This document shows, in pieces, positions 1 to 9,961 of a stretch of 64,000 nucleotides of DNA. Numbering within the stretch: position 1 is the first letter of the stretch; the number at the start of each line of letters is the position of its first letter. Under the pieces are notes generated by a model. That model was not told the DNA's origin. It did no database searches and was given only the letters and a program-made list of their open reading frames with translations. The DNA lies in contig JAAHFX010000002.1 of assembly GCA_010672785.1 (NCBI GenBank), forward strand, positions 592,667 to 656,666, given 5' to 3'. Source of the DNA: Sphaerospermopsis sp. SIO1G1 (lineage in GTDB: Bacteria > Cyanobacteriota > Cyanobacteriia > Cyanobacteriales > Nostocaceae). The position numbers were made by a program, and so were the translations under genes.

Positions 1-214
1 CACTGTACCTATCGGAAGAGCGGGAGAAAAATACATTGCGAGTACCGTATGTAGTGGCATTACTTGATAATTCATGGGGGTTTATCCAACCTGAAACCGT
101 AAAAGTTTTACTATCATGAGATAAAGCGCCACTAACATCTTTTCTGCCAAAATCTATATAATCATCTTGACCATCAAATGTGATTACGAATTGCTCAATT
201 AATTTGTTTGCCAC
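1..214 (-). CDS. LamG/concanavalin-A-like domain protein, 5' end only
   Basis: Reading the minus strand from a GTG at 214-212 gives 71 codons open to the window edge, so the gene is cut off. The start is supported by a GGAG 11 nt upstream. The visible N-terminus contains FDGQDDYIDFG and FTVSGWINP, which is the usual beginning of a LamG / concanavalin-A-like lectin-glucanase domain (the query-coverage pattern of 'FDGxDDYV...TxSxWI'). No signal peptide is visible. Such domains bind carbohydrate or occur as repeats in large cyanobacterial surface proteins, but the rest of this protein lies outside the window and its function cannot be given. Confidence 0.6.
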   Translation of the reverse strand, partial: MANKLIEQFVITFDGQDDYIDFGRKDVSGALSHDSKTFTVSGWINPHELSSNATTYGTRNVFFSRSSDRYS

Positions 215-1026
215 GAAGTTTTTATCTCCAAAATTTTCAATGTGTATAAATATTAGTAATTCGGTTTAATTCTTGAACAAATTTTTATCGCTAGGTAAGA
301 GTTAGCAGAAAAAGAATTGTAGAGGATTTAGGTGTAAGTAGTTTTGCTCAAAAATTAAATGGGAGTATTACGTATAAATCTAAATTTGTAGTTTACTCAT
401 GAAAACTAAACCTTAGATATCTTAGTTATTCGCACTTACGCATCACTAATAGGAACTATAGGTAGTAATTTAGGCATTAACTCTTTGTTACATTCTTGTT
501 TATACTTAGGTATGTTTATAGTTGTTTTCATAATTTACTGATTTATAAAACATATTTTAGATGGTTTGTAGGGTTTTTTAATCTGACTTGAATCTACCTT
601 TAATTTGTTGACCTTCAAGTTTATACAACAGCCAATAACTATAACCTAAAAATTTAAAATAATCAATTATATTGATGATAATGTTGAGATTAATTAATCT
701 AAATGCTTCAGATGTAGATATTTTATTCAGATATAAGACTAAGACTCCTATTTGATTTCTGAATAGAACTCAGTATATACGTAAATTCTTCTTCCCTGTT
801 CTCTGACTCCACGAAAAATATGGCTAACGCCACGCTATCTTAACTATTAGTTAAAATACTCTAAATGTTTTAAATGTTTTAAACTTTCCTTATATGTTAT
901 AACTGCTATTCAAATAAACTCTTTGCAATCAATAAAATATAATTTCCATATTTATATGTAGAACTGTTAAACTAAATGTTATGGTTTGATCAACACAAGC
1001 AATATTGATTTCATAATTTGAATTGA
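215..1026. other. AT-rich intergenic region
   Basis: About 800 bases without a credible gene. It separates the minus-strand LamG gene from the plus-strand dioxygenase gene and so must hold both promoters. A short run of TAAATGTTT units near 860-885 recurs in similar form near 1918-1935 on the other side of the dioxygenase gene. Nothing else stands out. Confidence 0.5.
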
Positions 1027-1845
1027 ATGGAGAAAAGCGTGGCAATAACTAAGGAACAAATAGAACATTACCAAGAAACTGGACTACTGTTGATTCCAGA
1101 ACTGTTCTCCCAAGCAGAAATTGCAGAAATTAAAGCTGTGGTAGACGATTTGAGCCACAAAAATACACCTGGATGTATTTTAGAAAAAGACAACAAGACA
1201 GTCCGTGCTTTACATGGTTGCCATCAATACTCCGATACATTCAAATCCTTGATCAGATATCCTCGCCTCTTAACACCTGCCTGTGAAATGCTTGGTAGTG
1301 ATGTTTATATCTACCAATTAAAAATCAACCTGAAAGGGGCTTTTAATGGAGATGTGTGGCCGTGGCACCAAGACTATGTATTTTGGGATGAAGAAGATGG
1401 AATGCCATCACCCCAAGCCATAAACATTGCTATATTCTTGGACGAGTTTAATGAATTTAATGGGCCAGTGTATTTTATTCCTGGTTCTCATAAACAAAGT
1501 TTAACTCACTTAGGACAAAAAGAGTCTGCAAACACAGAAAATGTTTGGGAATCAAATGTTAGTGCTGCGCTCAAATACTCCTTAGATCAAGAAACTGTCA
1601 CCAAACTTGTTAATCAACAAGGGATAGTTGCACCAAAAGGGCCAGCTGGTTCTGTCTTGTTTTTCCACTCCAATTCAGTACATGGATCAGCACCTAACAT
1701 TTCTCCCTATCCTCGTAGGTTACTGATAATTACCTATAACAGCATTAACAACATACCAAGATCCACAAAAGCACCAAGGCCAGAATTTTTAGTTAGCCGT
1801 GATTACACACCATTAAAGCCTTTAAGAGAAGCAGCTTTAGTTTAA
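1027..1845 (+). CDS. Phytanoyl-CoA dioxygenase (PhyH) family protein
   Basis: A 272-residue protein of the Fe(II)/2-oxoglutarate-dependent PhyH superfamily. The iron-binding HxD is seen as WHQD (His114, Asp116), the distal histidine as VHGSAPN (His219), and the 2-oxoglutarate-binding Arg is likely in PRRLLIITYN just downstream. Length and motif order are normal for the family, which hydroxylates small molecules, lipids or amino-acid side chains. It precedes the anabaenopeptin genes by about 1.5 kb on the same strand but is separated by a large gap, another gene and a terminator, so a role in peptide tailoring is possible but unsupported. The substrate is unknown. Confidence 0.85.
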   Translation: MEKSVAITKEQIEHYQETGLLLIPELFSQAEIAEIKAVVDDLSHKNTPGCILEKDNKTVRALHGCHQYSDTFKSLIRYPRLLTPACEMLGSDVYIYQLKINLKGAFNGDVWPWHQDYVFWDEEDGMPSPQAINIAIFLDEFNEFNGPVYFIPGSHKQSLTHLGQKESANTENVWESNVSAALKYSLDQETVTKLVNQQGIVAPKGPAGSVLFFHSNSVHGSAPNISPYPRRLLIITYNSINNIPRSTKAPRPEFLVSRDYTPLKPLREAALV

Positions 1846-2774
1846 TATAATTTATAAGCTGTTGTGCATTCAAAATGTACAACAGCAAATCCTCTCTAAC
1901 TATTGGTAATCTAAAGAGTTTTAAATGTTTTAATTTTCCGTGTACAAAAAAACAAGTTCAATTTTAGTAGTGCAACTTAGAATAAACTATAGATAATTCA
2001 TCAGTATGGAGAACCAAGTAGTTTGTTGATATGAATAAAACACATCCAGTTTTTACAAGTTTGTTTCCTCAAAGATTCATAATAATTACGCAGAATCTAT
2101 ATAAGACCTTTATAAATAAGTAGTTTCTGGTCTTCACACACCATGTAAACATGACTTCTGAATTACGGCACAAGTCCTAAACTCAATAGAGTTTGCTAAT
2201 AGTAAATACCAGTATTAAAGATAAAAAAATAACATTGTAGAGATAATAAAAAGACTTTTTTCTCCCAGTGCAACAAATTAAATATCCTAAGTGTTGTCCT
2301 AAGTGTTGTTGCTTTTTGGCAATTAAAATGAGACTATAAGTAGGAAAAATTGGGAAATAGTATATAAAAAAAGAAAAACACCATATAACCAAAAGATCAT
2401 AACATTAAATTAATGAATTATGAATATGACTATGTATAAAAAACTGGGGGAGTTTTAAAAAAAGAAAAAACGGGGATTTATGGAGAAAATCACAAATTTA
2501 AAGGAAGTAGTGGCGATTCTACCATCAAAAAATATCTGGCATCTCCAAGAGCAGTGGCGATCGCAGCTATAACAGGCAAAATCGCCAATGTTCTTGATTA
2601 AAAGTCAAGATAAGAAGTAAATTTTAATCAGGAGGAAAACTTTAAAAAAATAGACTTATTTGCTGGTTAAATTGAAGATAAACACTCAAATCTGTTTATT
2701 TGTCAATAAACCATACACTATACAACTGAACAAACTCGAACAATTTAAAACCTAAACAACCAGGAGTTGGAATT
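1846..2774. other. AT-rich intergenic region with one possible 30-codon ORF
   Basis: About 930 bases between the dioxygenase gene and the small membrane-protein gene. An ATG at 2480 opens a 30-codon frame ending at 2572 (peptide begins MEKITNLKEVV and ends WRSQL) that is less AT-biased than its surroundings; it lacks a clear ribosome-binding site. Open frames on the minus strand near 2183-2392 look random. The start of the next gene is preceded by a good CAGGAG. Confidence 0.4.
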
Positions 2775-3215
2775 ATGAATACAAATTTGAATTGTATGAA
2801 CTTGGACGAACTAGCAAAGAAAGTTGGTGGACTAGGTGTCCCTGGCGTGTTACTCTTAATTTTGGCTACAGCATCAGCAGGTAGTAATGCTGCTATCGTC
2901 GCTACCTTAACATCAATAGGTGGACCATTTGGTATCGTCGGTGGTATAGGCTTATTAGGGTTAACATCATTAATCGGAGATGCTGCTACAACCTTCGGAT
3001 TAGAAACCATTCTCAAAGCTGTTTATTCTGAACGTAAGAAAACAGAATCTGTAAGATTACTGTTAAAAGAAATTCAGGATTTACCTATTTCCGATGAACT
3101 AAAAAGTAAGCTTACAAAACACGTAGAATCAGAAACTCCTGCAACAGAAGAAACTCAAGAACCTAAAGAGGTAGAGATTGTTGATGAAGGAGAAGATGCT
3201 GTTGTTGAAGAATAG
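2775..3215 (+). CDS. Small glycine-rich membrane protein, unknown function
   Basis: 146 residues. The start is supported by AGGAG about 8 nt upstream. After a short amphipathic N-terminus (LDELAKKVGGLGVPG) there are two hydrophobic glycine/alanine-rich segments at about residues 20-45 and 48-70, then a charged region and a very acidic C-terminal tail (TPATEETQEPKEVE...). I recognise the general look of a family of small cyanobacterial hypothetical proteins starting with LAKKVGGLGVPG-like sequence, but no function is known to me. It ends in a long terminator, so it is probably transcribed separately from the NRPS genes that follow. The alternating Gly/Ala helices could form a membrane oligomer; this is inference only. 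Confidence 0.7.
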   Translation: MNTNLNCMNLDELAKKVGGLGVPGVLLLILATASAGSNAAIVATLTSIGGPFGIVGGIGLLGLTSLIGDAATTFGLETILKAVYSERKKTESVRLLLKEIQDLPISDELKSKLTKHVESETPATEETQEPKEVEIVDEGEDAVVEE

Positions 3216-3246
3216 TTTTACTCGGAATTAATTTGAGTACATCTCT

Positions 3247-3315
3247 GGAGAAATGAAGGTTATTTTCAAAGCTAGAATCTAGCTGAAATAATCAATAATC
3301 ATTTCTCCTTTTTTT
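3247..3315 (+). terminator. Rho-independent terminator
   Basis: GGAGAAATGA (3247-3256) pairs perfectly with TCATTTCTCC (3299-3308), with an inner imperfect hairpin (GTTATTTT...AAATAATC, AGCTAG...CTAGCT), followed by seven T. It terminates the small membrane-protein gene and isolates aptA, whose promoter must therefore lie in 3316-3379 or be fed by read-through. Confidence 0.8.
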
Positions 3316-3379
3316 AAAATTGGGCTTGGATTGAACTATATTAACGACCTCTTTTATTGTTCATCTTCAATACGAAAAA

Positions 3380-6300
3380 ATGTCAGACAATAAACATTCC
3401 ACTGAATATCTAATTTCCAATCCAATGCCAAACCATCATAATATTGATAATTTAACAGAAGCACAATTACATCAAATCTTAGTAACCTGGAATCATACAC
3501 AGGTAGATTATCCGCACCAATCTTGTATTCACGAGTTATTTATCAAGCAAGTAGAGAAAAACCCCGATCATGTTGCTGTAGTTTTTGATGGGCAAAGTCT
3601 CACTTACCAAGAATTAAATTACCGTGCTAACCAAGTAGCTCATTATTTAAAATCTTTAGGTGTAAAACCAGAATTTTTAGTGGGGATTTGTGTAGAAAGA
3701 ACCCTAGAAATGATGATTGGATTATTGGGAATTTTAAAAGCAGGTGGAGCTTATGTACCTCTTGATCCCAGCTATCCGCAAGAGCGTTTGTCCTTTATGG
3801 TATCAGATTCACAAATACAAGTGTTGTTAACTCAGCAAAAATTTGTGAACCAATTTCCTGAACACAAATTAAAAATAGTTTGTTTCGATGAAGATAGGGA
3901 ATTAATTAATGATCAGAATGTAGAAAATCCCCATAGCAATGTCACCTCAGAAAACCTTGCTTATGTGATTTATACCTCCGGTTCTACAGGAAAACCTAAA
4001 GGTGTTGCTGTACCCCATAGAGCCGTTAATCGCCTAGTTTTGAACACCAATTATGTACAAATAGAAGCAACAGATCGGGTAGCTCAAGCGGCAAATACTT
4101 CCTTTGATGCGGCTACATTTGAAATTTGGGGAGCTTTGCTACATGGAGCTACCTTAATTGGAATTCCCCCACATATTGTCCCTTCCCCCTATGATTTAGC
4201 AGCATATATTCAAACGCAAAAAATTAACTGTATATTTTTAACCACGGCTTTATTTAATCAATTAGCTAACCTTGTTCCCCAAGCATTTCAAAATTTAAAA
4301 TACTTACTATTTGGAGGAGAAGCAGTTGATCCTAAATCTGTACAATTAGTTCTGCAAAATGGCGCACCAGAGAACTTACTACACGTTTATGGGCCAACTG
4401 AAAGTACAACATTTTCTAGTTTTTATGTAGTTGAAAATGTGCCAGATGGAGCAACAACTTTGCCCATTGGTCGTCCCATCTCTAATACACAAATATATAT
4501 CCTAAATTCTGAATTAAAACCAGTTCCTGTGGGTAATGCTGGGGAAATATATATTGGTGGTGATGGTTTAGCTAGGGAGTATTTGCACCGTCCAGAATTA
4601 ACCGCAACTAGATTTATTCCCAATCCTTTTGTAGAGGGAAGTAGGTTATATAAAACAGGCGATTTAGGACGTTATTTAGCAGATGGAAATATTGAATATT
4701 TAGGACGAATTGATGATCAAGTTAAAATTCGTGGTTTTCGGATTGAACTAGGGGAAGTAGAGACAACTTTAAATCAACACCCAGATGTACAGCAAGCTGT
4801 GGTGATTGTTCGAGAAGATATTCCTGGGGATAAACGACTGGTAGCTTATGTTGTTGCTGATCCTAATTCAGCAGTAACTATCTCTACCTTAAAAAGCTTT
4901 ATAGCCCAAAAGCTCCCCACTTATATGCTGCCAGGGGCTTGGATGATAGTTGATTCCTTACCCTTAACTCCTAATGGAAAAGTGGATCGTCGCAGTCTCC
5001 CAGTCCCAAATCGTACACGTCCAGATTTAGAAGTCAGCTATGTAGCACCGGGAAATGAGATAGAAGAAAAATTAGCTGCTATCTGGACTGAATTATTGGG
5101 ACTGGATGCAGTGGGAATTCATGATAACTTTTTCGGTTTAGGTGGACATTCCTTGATTGTTACACAGATGCTTTCACGGGTGCGGCAAGATTTTTCTGTG
5201 CATATATCTTTTCACCAAGTATTTGCCAACCCCACTATTGCTGCTGTTGCTCAACTCATAGCCCAAGGTGGTGAAGAATTACAATGGCAACGTCCCACCA
5301 TCCAACGTATTGCCCATCAAGGATTTGCACCTGTTTCCTTTTCCCAAGAGCGGATTTACTTTGTCCATAAATTAGCACCCGAAAATAGTGCTTATCAATT
5401 CCAGGCAACAATGGAATTAAAAGGCAATCTGGATGTGGAAGCATTGGAACGTTCTCTGGATGAGATTGTTAAACGTCATGAAATCTTCTGTACAACCTAC
5501 CAAGAGGTGGAAGGTAGATTGTATCAGGTGATCAACCCCCATGAAAAAGTCAGTTTTGAAGTAGTGGATCTGCGGGAGATTTCTGAATCAGAACGGGAGA
5601 TAAAAGCAGAAAAGTTAGTCACAACAGAAGTGCAAACACACTTAGACATGACTCAATTGCCAATAGTCAAGTGGGTATTATTTCAACTGGCAGATCAAGA
5701 ATATATTTTGACCCATGTTGAACATCATATGGCACATGATGGTTGGTCATTTAATATCTTCCTGAGTGAGTTGGTAGCACTGTATCAAGCTTTTGCTGCT
5801 GGCAAACCTTCACCCCTACCGGAACTCAGTTTCCAATTTGCTGACTTTGCCACTTGGCAACGAGAATGGGCAAAAACCTCAGAAGCTCAAGCCCAATTAG
5901 CCTATTGGCAAAAACAGTTAGCAGGTATTCCCCCCCTGTTAGAATTACCCTATGATCGCCCCAGACCAAAAGAACAAACCTACAATGGCGATCATGTGCG
6001 GATGGAATTGCCTATTGATTTGTGCGAGTCTTTGAGAGTTTTCAGTCATCAAGAAAGTGCAACTTTGTTTATGACTATGTTGGCAGCTTTTATTATCCTC
6101 TTGCACCGATACATTCATCAAGATGATATTTTTATTGGTTCTGCGGTTGCGAATCGGCGACTCCAGGAAATCGAGAAGATGATGGGTATGGTTGTCAACA
6201 ACTTGGTTTTACGCACAGATGTGTCCGGGAATCCGACTGTGCGGGAATTGTTGAACCGTGTACGTCAAGTGACAATGGCGGCTTATGCTAACGAAGACGT

Positions 6301-9300
6301 ACCCTTTGATCAGGTGGTGGAAGCAATTAGGCCTGTTCGTAACCTCAGTCATAACCCGTTGTTTCAGGTGATGTTCAGTTTCCATAACTCCGCTAAACCA
6401 GATTTACATTTTCCAGGGGTGGATATTACTCTACATGAACCAGTGAGTAACGAATCGGCTAAGTTTGATATTGATTTTCTGGTGATTCCTCGTTTTGAAC
6501 AAAGTGTGCAGTACGGGGCAAAAATGGGGGCGAAGGGAATTACCCTGGTGGTGGAATATAACAGTGATTTGTTTGATGCTGACACGATGTCATTTATGTT
6601 GTATCAGTATCAAAAATTGCTGACAGAAATGATTGAGCATCCGGAATGGGAAATTGGGAAATTATCATTAATCACTGAAGAACAGGGGAAAATCTTAACT
6701 ACATGGAATCAGACAGATAGAAAATATACGGACTTCAAGTGTATCCATAATGCTTTTGCAGACCAAGTAGAATTAACACCAGATGCGGTAGCAGTAGAAC
6801 AGAATGGTCAAAAATTGACTTACCGAGAATTGAGCGATCGCGCTAACCAAGTCGCTCATTATTTGCAAAGTTTGGGAGTACAACCAGAAACATTGGTGGG
6901 TATTTGTATTGATCGTTCTCTGGATATGATTGTGGGGTTATTGGGTATTCTCAAAGCTGGTGGTGCTTATGTACCTCTCGATCCTGCCTATCCAGAAAAT
7001 AGACTCGTTGAAATTCTTACAGATACAAACCTGAGATGCTTATTAACCCAATCTCAATTTGAAGATAAATTACAATATTTTAAGGGTAAAACAATTTGCT
7101 TAGACACTGATTGGTCAGTAATTAGCTCATATAGTCAGGATAACCCAGTTAGTGATATTCAACTCAATCATCTAGCTTATATTATCTACACCTCCGGTTC
7201 TACAGGTAAACCCAAAGGAGTGATGATTGAGCATCAGTCAATGGCGAATTTTGTTAACACTGCGACTCATGAATATGGAATTAATAGTCAGGATCAAATT
7301 CTCCAATTTGCCTCGATTTGTTTTGATACTTCCGTGGAAGAAATTTTCCCCTGTTTGTGTGTCGGTGCAACGTTAGTTTTACGCACCCCAGAAATGATCC
7401 ATTCTAGTGCGGAATTTTGGCAGTGTTGTCAACAATGGCAATTGACCGTTTTGGATTTACCAACAGCATTTTGGCATCAATTAGTAGCAGAATTAAAACC
7501 TGAAGATAACCAATTTTTAGCAAGCTTAAAAACCGTGATTATTGGTGGAGAAGCAGTGCAATTAGAAAAAGTTCAACACTGGCATAATTGTATTGCTAAT
7601 CTGCCATCAAAACCTCAATTATTTAACAGTTATGGGCCGACAGAAGCAACAGTTGTTACCACTTTAGAAAAATTAGTAGCCAATACAAATTCTGTTAGTA
7701 TTGGTAAACCAATTAGTAATGTTCAGGTTTATGTTTTTGATCAATATTTACAACCAACACCCATAGGAATTCCAGGAGAATTATACATTGGAGGAGCAGG
7801 AATAGCTAGAGGATATTGGCAACGTCCAGAGTTAACTCAAGAGAATTTTGTTAGCAATGAAAATGGCGATCGCCTATATAAAACTGGAGACTTAGTTAAA
7901 TTAAGAAAAGATGGCAAGTTAGAATATTTGGGGAGGGTTGATAATCAAGTTAAAATTCGTGGATTCAGAATCGAATTGGGAGAAATCGAAACAGTATTAA
8001 GACAACATCCCCAGGTATCACAAGCTGTTGTCATTGCTAGTGAAGATATTCCGACACGAAAACGTTTAGTAGCTTATATTGTCCCCGAAAAATCACACAT
8101 CAAAACTGAAGAAATCAGGAAATTTATACAACAGCAGCTACCAAATTACATGGTACCAGCAGCATTTATGGTTTTGTCAAAATTACCAATGACTGCTAAT
8201 CAAAAAGTAGATTATCGAGCTTTACCTCAACCTGATTTTCAGACAAATACAGAAGATGAAATCATAGCTCCACGGACATTAATAGAAGAAAAATTAGTCA
8301 AGATTTGGTCAGAAGTTTTAAGAATAGACAATGTGGGAATTAATGATAACTTCTTTGAAATGGGTGGAGATTCAATTCTGAGTATTCAATTAATTTCTCG
8401 CGCTCACCAAGACGGTATTCAAATTGCCGCTAAACAACTGTTTAAATATCAAACCATTGCAGAATTAGCCACTGTCGTGGGAATGAATCGGCAAATTAAT
8501 GCTGAACAAGGTTTAGTAACTGGTAAGGTGGGATTAACACCAATTCAAAAATGGTTTTTTGCACAGGAATTATCACAACCTGATTACTTTAATCAATCGG
8601 TATTATTAGAAGTTAATCAGGAGATAAAATCAGAATTTTTAAACATAGCAATTAGAGAGTTATTAAATCATCATGATGCTTTGCGATCGCAGTTTGTACG
8701 GGAAGGAGAAAATTGGCTACAAATTCACACTGATGTCCAGGAAGGTATACCATTAAGTATCTTTGATTTATCTAACCTCACTCCAGAAGAACAGCAAACA
8801 ACGATTAAAAATAAAGATCAGGAATTACAAGCTAGTTTAAATTTAGCTACGGGAGAAATTGTTAAATTAGCATTATTTACAACAGGTGAGAAGCAACCAC
8901 AATATTTACTATTTATTGTTCATCATTTAGTCGTTGATGGAGTTTCCTGGCGGATTTTATTAGAAGATTTAGCAACTGCTTATCAACAAATTAGCCAAGG
9001 AGAAGTAATTAAATTACCTGCAAAAACAACCGCTTGGCAATATTGGAGCGATCGCTTACAAAAATATGCTCAAAATGAAGCTATTTCAGAATTAGATTAC
9101 TGGTTAAGTACATCTGATCATCTAGTGAAACCCTTACCATTAGATAACCCAGAAAACCACCAGGATAACACTATCAATACCACTGCATCTGTAACATTGA
9201 CCTTAGATTCTGAACAGACAAATGCGTTATTAAAAGATATACATTCTGCGTACAACACCCGCATTAATGATGTCCTATTAACAGCTTTAATTCAAAGTTT

Positions 9301-9940
9301 TCAACAGTGGACAGGAGAAAATCATTTATTAATTGATTTAGAAGGACATGGTAGGGAAGACTTATTTGATGATGTAGATTTATCCCGAACAGTAGGTTGG
9401 TTTACTACATTATTTCCAGTAGGTTTACAACTAGGAAAAAACCATAATTTAGGAGAGGACTTAAAATCAATTAAAGAACAACTCAGAAATATTCCCAACC
9501 GAGGTATTGGTTATGGAATTTTACGATATTTACACCCAGAAAATATCAGCCAAGAAAAATTACAAAATCTCCCATCAGCACAGGTAAGTTTTAACTATTT
9601 AGGACAATTTGATCAAGTTCTCACCGCATCATCATTATTAGGAGTAGCACAGGAATTCAAATCAGCACAAAGTTTATTAAATCAACGCAGTCACTTGATA
9701 GGAATTAGTGGTTTGATCAGAGCAGGAAAATTAGAAATGACCTGGATTTATAGCGATAAGATACATAATCTCAACACCATTGAAGAATTAGCTGCAAGAT
9801 TTATGACAGCATTAAAAACATTAATTCAACACTGTCAAACAAAAGAATCAAAAAGTTATACCCCATCTGATTTTTCCGCAGCGAAGATCAACCAAAAACA
9901 ACTTGATAAATTCTTATCCAAAATCAAGAAAAGTAAGTAG
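3380..9940 (+). CDS. aptA: Anabaenopeptin synthetase AptA (NRPS A-T-C-A-T-E)
   Basis: A 2186-residue two-module NRPS: starter A domain (about 45-540, YTSGSTGKPKG at about 195), T domain (LGGHS near 588-591), C domain (HHMAHDG at 781-787), second A domain (about 1110-1600), T domain (GGDS, 1662-1665) and a C-terminal epimerization domain (HHLVVDG at 1848-1854, EGHGRE, FNYLGQF). The N-terminus lacks a C domain, as expected for a loading module. This order matches AptA of the anabaenopeptin family, where it joins an exocyclic residue to D-Lys through a ureido bond. My alignment to the GrsA pocket gives DAFFLGVTF(K) for the first A domain (branched-chain-like, e.g. Ile/Val) and DTEDIGSVV(K) for the second (acidic residues, fitting Lys). 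GGDS rather than GGHS in T2 is usual before E domains. Only one starter gene is present, unlike clusters with two alternative aptA copies. Confidence 0.92.
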   Translation: MSDNKHSTEYLISNPMPNHHNIDNLTEAQLHQILVTWNHTQVDYPHQSCIHELFIKQVEKNPDHVAVVFDGQSLTYQELNYRANQVAHYLKSLGVKPEFLVGICVERTLEMMIGLLGILKAGGAYVPLDPSYPQERLSFMVSDSQIQVLLTQQKFVNQFPEHKLKIVCFDEDRELINDQNVENPHSNVTSENLAYVIYTSGSTGKPKGVAVPHRAVNRLVLNTNYVQIEATDRVAQAANTSFDAATFEIWGALLHGATLIGIPPHIVPSPYDLAAYIQTQKINCIFLTTALFNQLANLVPQAFQNLKYLLFGGEAVDPKSVQLVLQNGAPENLLHVYGPTESTTFSSFYVVENVPDGATTLPIGRPISNTQIYILNSELKPVPVGNAGEIYIGGDGLAREYLHRPELTATRFIPNPFVEGSRLYKTGDLGRYLADGNIEYLGRIDDQVKIRGFRIELGEVETTLNQHPDVQQAVVIVREDIPGDKRLVAYVVADPNSAVTISTLKSFIAQKLPTYMLPGAWMIVDSLPLTPNGKVDRRSLPVPNRTRPDLEVSYVAPGNEIEEKLAAIWTELLGLDAVGIHDNFFGLGGHSLIVTQMLSRVRQDFSVHISFHQVFANPTIAAVAQLIAQGGEELQWQRPTIQRIAHQGFAPVSFSQERIYFVHKLAPENSAYQFQATMELKGNLDVEALERSLDEIVKRHEIFCTTYQEVEGRLYQVINPHEKVSFEVVDLREISESEREIKAEKLVTTEVQTHLDMTQLPIVKWVLFQLADQEYILTHVEHHMAHDGWSFNIFLSELVALYQAFAAGKPSPLPELSFQFADFATWQREWAKTSEAQAQLAYWQKQLAGIPPLLELPYDRPRPKEQTYNGDHVRMELPIDLCESLRVFSHQESATLFMTMLAAFIILLHRYIHQDDIFIGSAVANRRLQEIEKMMGMVVNNLVLRTDVSGNPTVRELLNRVRQVTMAAYANEDVPFDQVVEAIRPVRNLSHNPLFQVMFSFHNSAKPDLHFPGVDITLHEPVSNESAKFDIDFLVIPRFEQSVQYGAKMGAKGITLVVEYNSDLFDADTMSFMLYQYQKLLTEMIEHPEWEIGKLSLITEEQGKILTTWNQTDRKYTDFKCIHNAFADQVELTPDAVAVEQNGQKLTYRELSDRANQVAHYLQSLGVQPETLVGICIDRSLDMIVGLLGILKAGGAYVPLDPAYPENRLVEILTDTNLRCLLTQSQFEDKLQYFKGKTICLDTDWSVISSYSQDNPVSDIQLNHLAYIIYTSGSTGKPKGVMIEHQSMANFVNTATHEYGINSQDQILQFASICFDTSVEEIFPCLCVGATLVLRTPEMIHSSAEFWQCCQQWQLTVLDLPTAFWHQLVAELKPEDNQFLASLKTVIIGGEAVQLEKVQHWHNCIANLPSKPQLFNSYGPTEATVVTTLEKLVANTNSVSIGKPISNVQVYVFDQYLQPTPIGIPGELYIGGAGIARGYWQRPELTQENFVSNENGDRLYKTGDLVKLRKDGKLEYLGRVDNQVKIRGFRIELGEIETVLRQHPQVSQAVVIASEDIPTRKRLVAYIVPEKSHIKTEEIRKFIQQQLPNYMVPAAFMVLSKLPMTANQKVDYRALPQPDFQTNTEDEIIAPRTLIEEKLVKIWSEVLRIDNVGINDNFFEMGGDSILSIQLISRAHQDGIQIAAKQLFKYQTIAELATVVGMNRQINAEQGLVTGKVGLTPIQKWFFAQELSQPDYFNQSVLLEVNQEIKSEFLNIAIRELLNHHDALRSQFVREGENWLQIHTDVQEGIPLSIFDLSNLTPEEQQTTIKNKDQELQASLNLATGEIVKLALFTTGEKQPQYLLFIVHHLVVDGVSWRILLEDLATAYQQISQGEVIKLPAKTTAWQYWSDRLQKYAQNEAISELDYWLSTSDHLVKPLPLDNPENHQDNTINTTASVTLTLDSEQTNALLKDIHSAYNTRINDVLLTALIQSFQQWTGENHLLIDLEGHGREDLFDDVDLSRTVGWFTTLFPVGLQLGKNHNLGEDLKSIKEQLRNIPNRGIGYGILRYLHPENISQEKLQNLPSAQVSFNYLGQFDQVLTASSLLGVAQEFKSAQSLLNQRSHLIGISGLIRAGKLEMTWIYSDKIHNLNTIEELAARFMTALKTLIQHCQTKESKSYTPSDFSAAKINQKQLDKFLSKIKKSK

Positions 9941-9961
9941 TTATTAGTTATTGAGTGAGAC

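Noticed and set aside
1027..1845. Dioxygenase gene as part of the NRPS cluster
   Set aside because: 1.5 kb away with a separate gene and a strong terminator between; membership cannot be claimed from position alone.
2183..2392. 69-codon minus-strand frame
   Set aside because: Tyr/Phe/Ile-rich sequence expected from AT-rich non-coding DNA; no start signal or motif.
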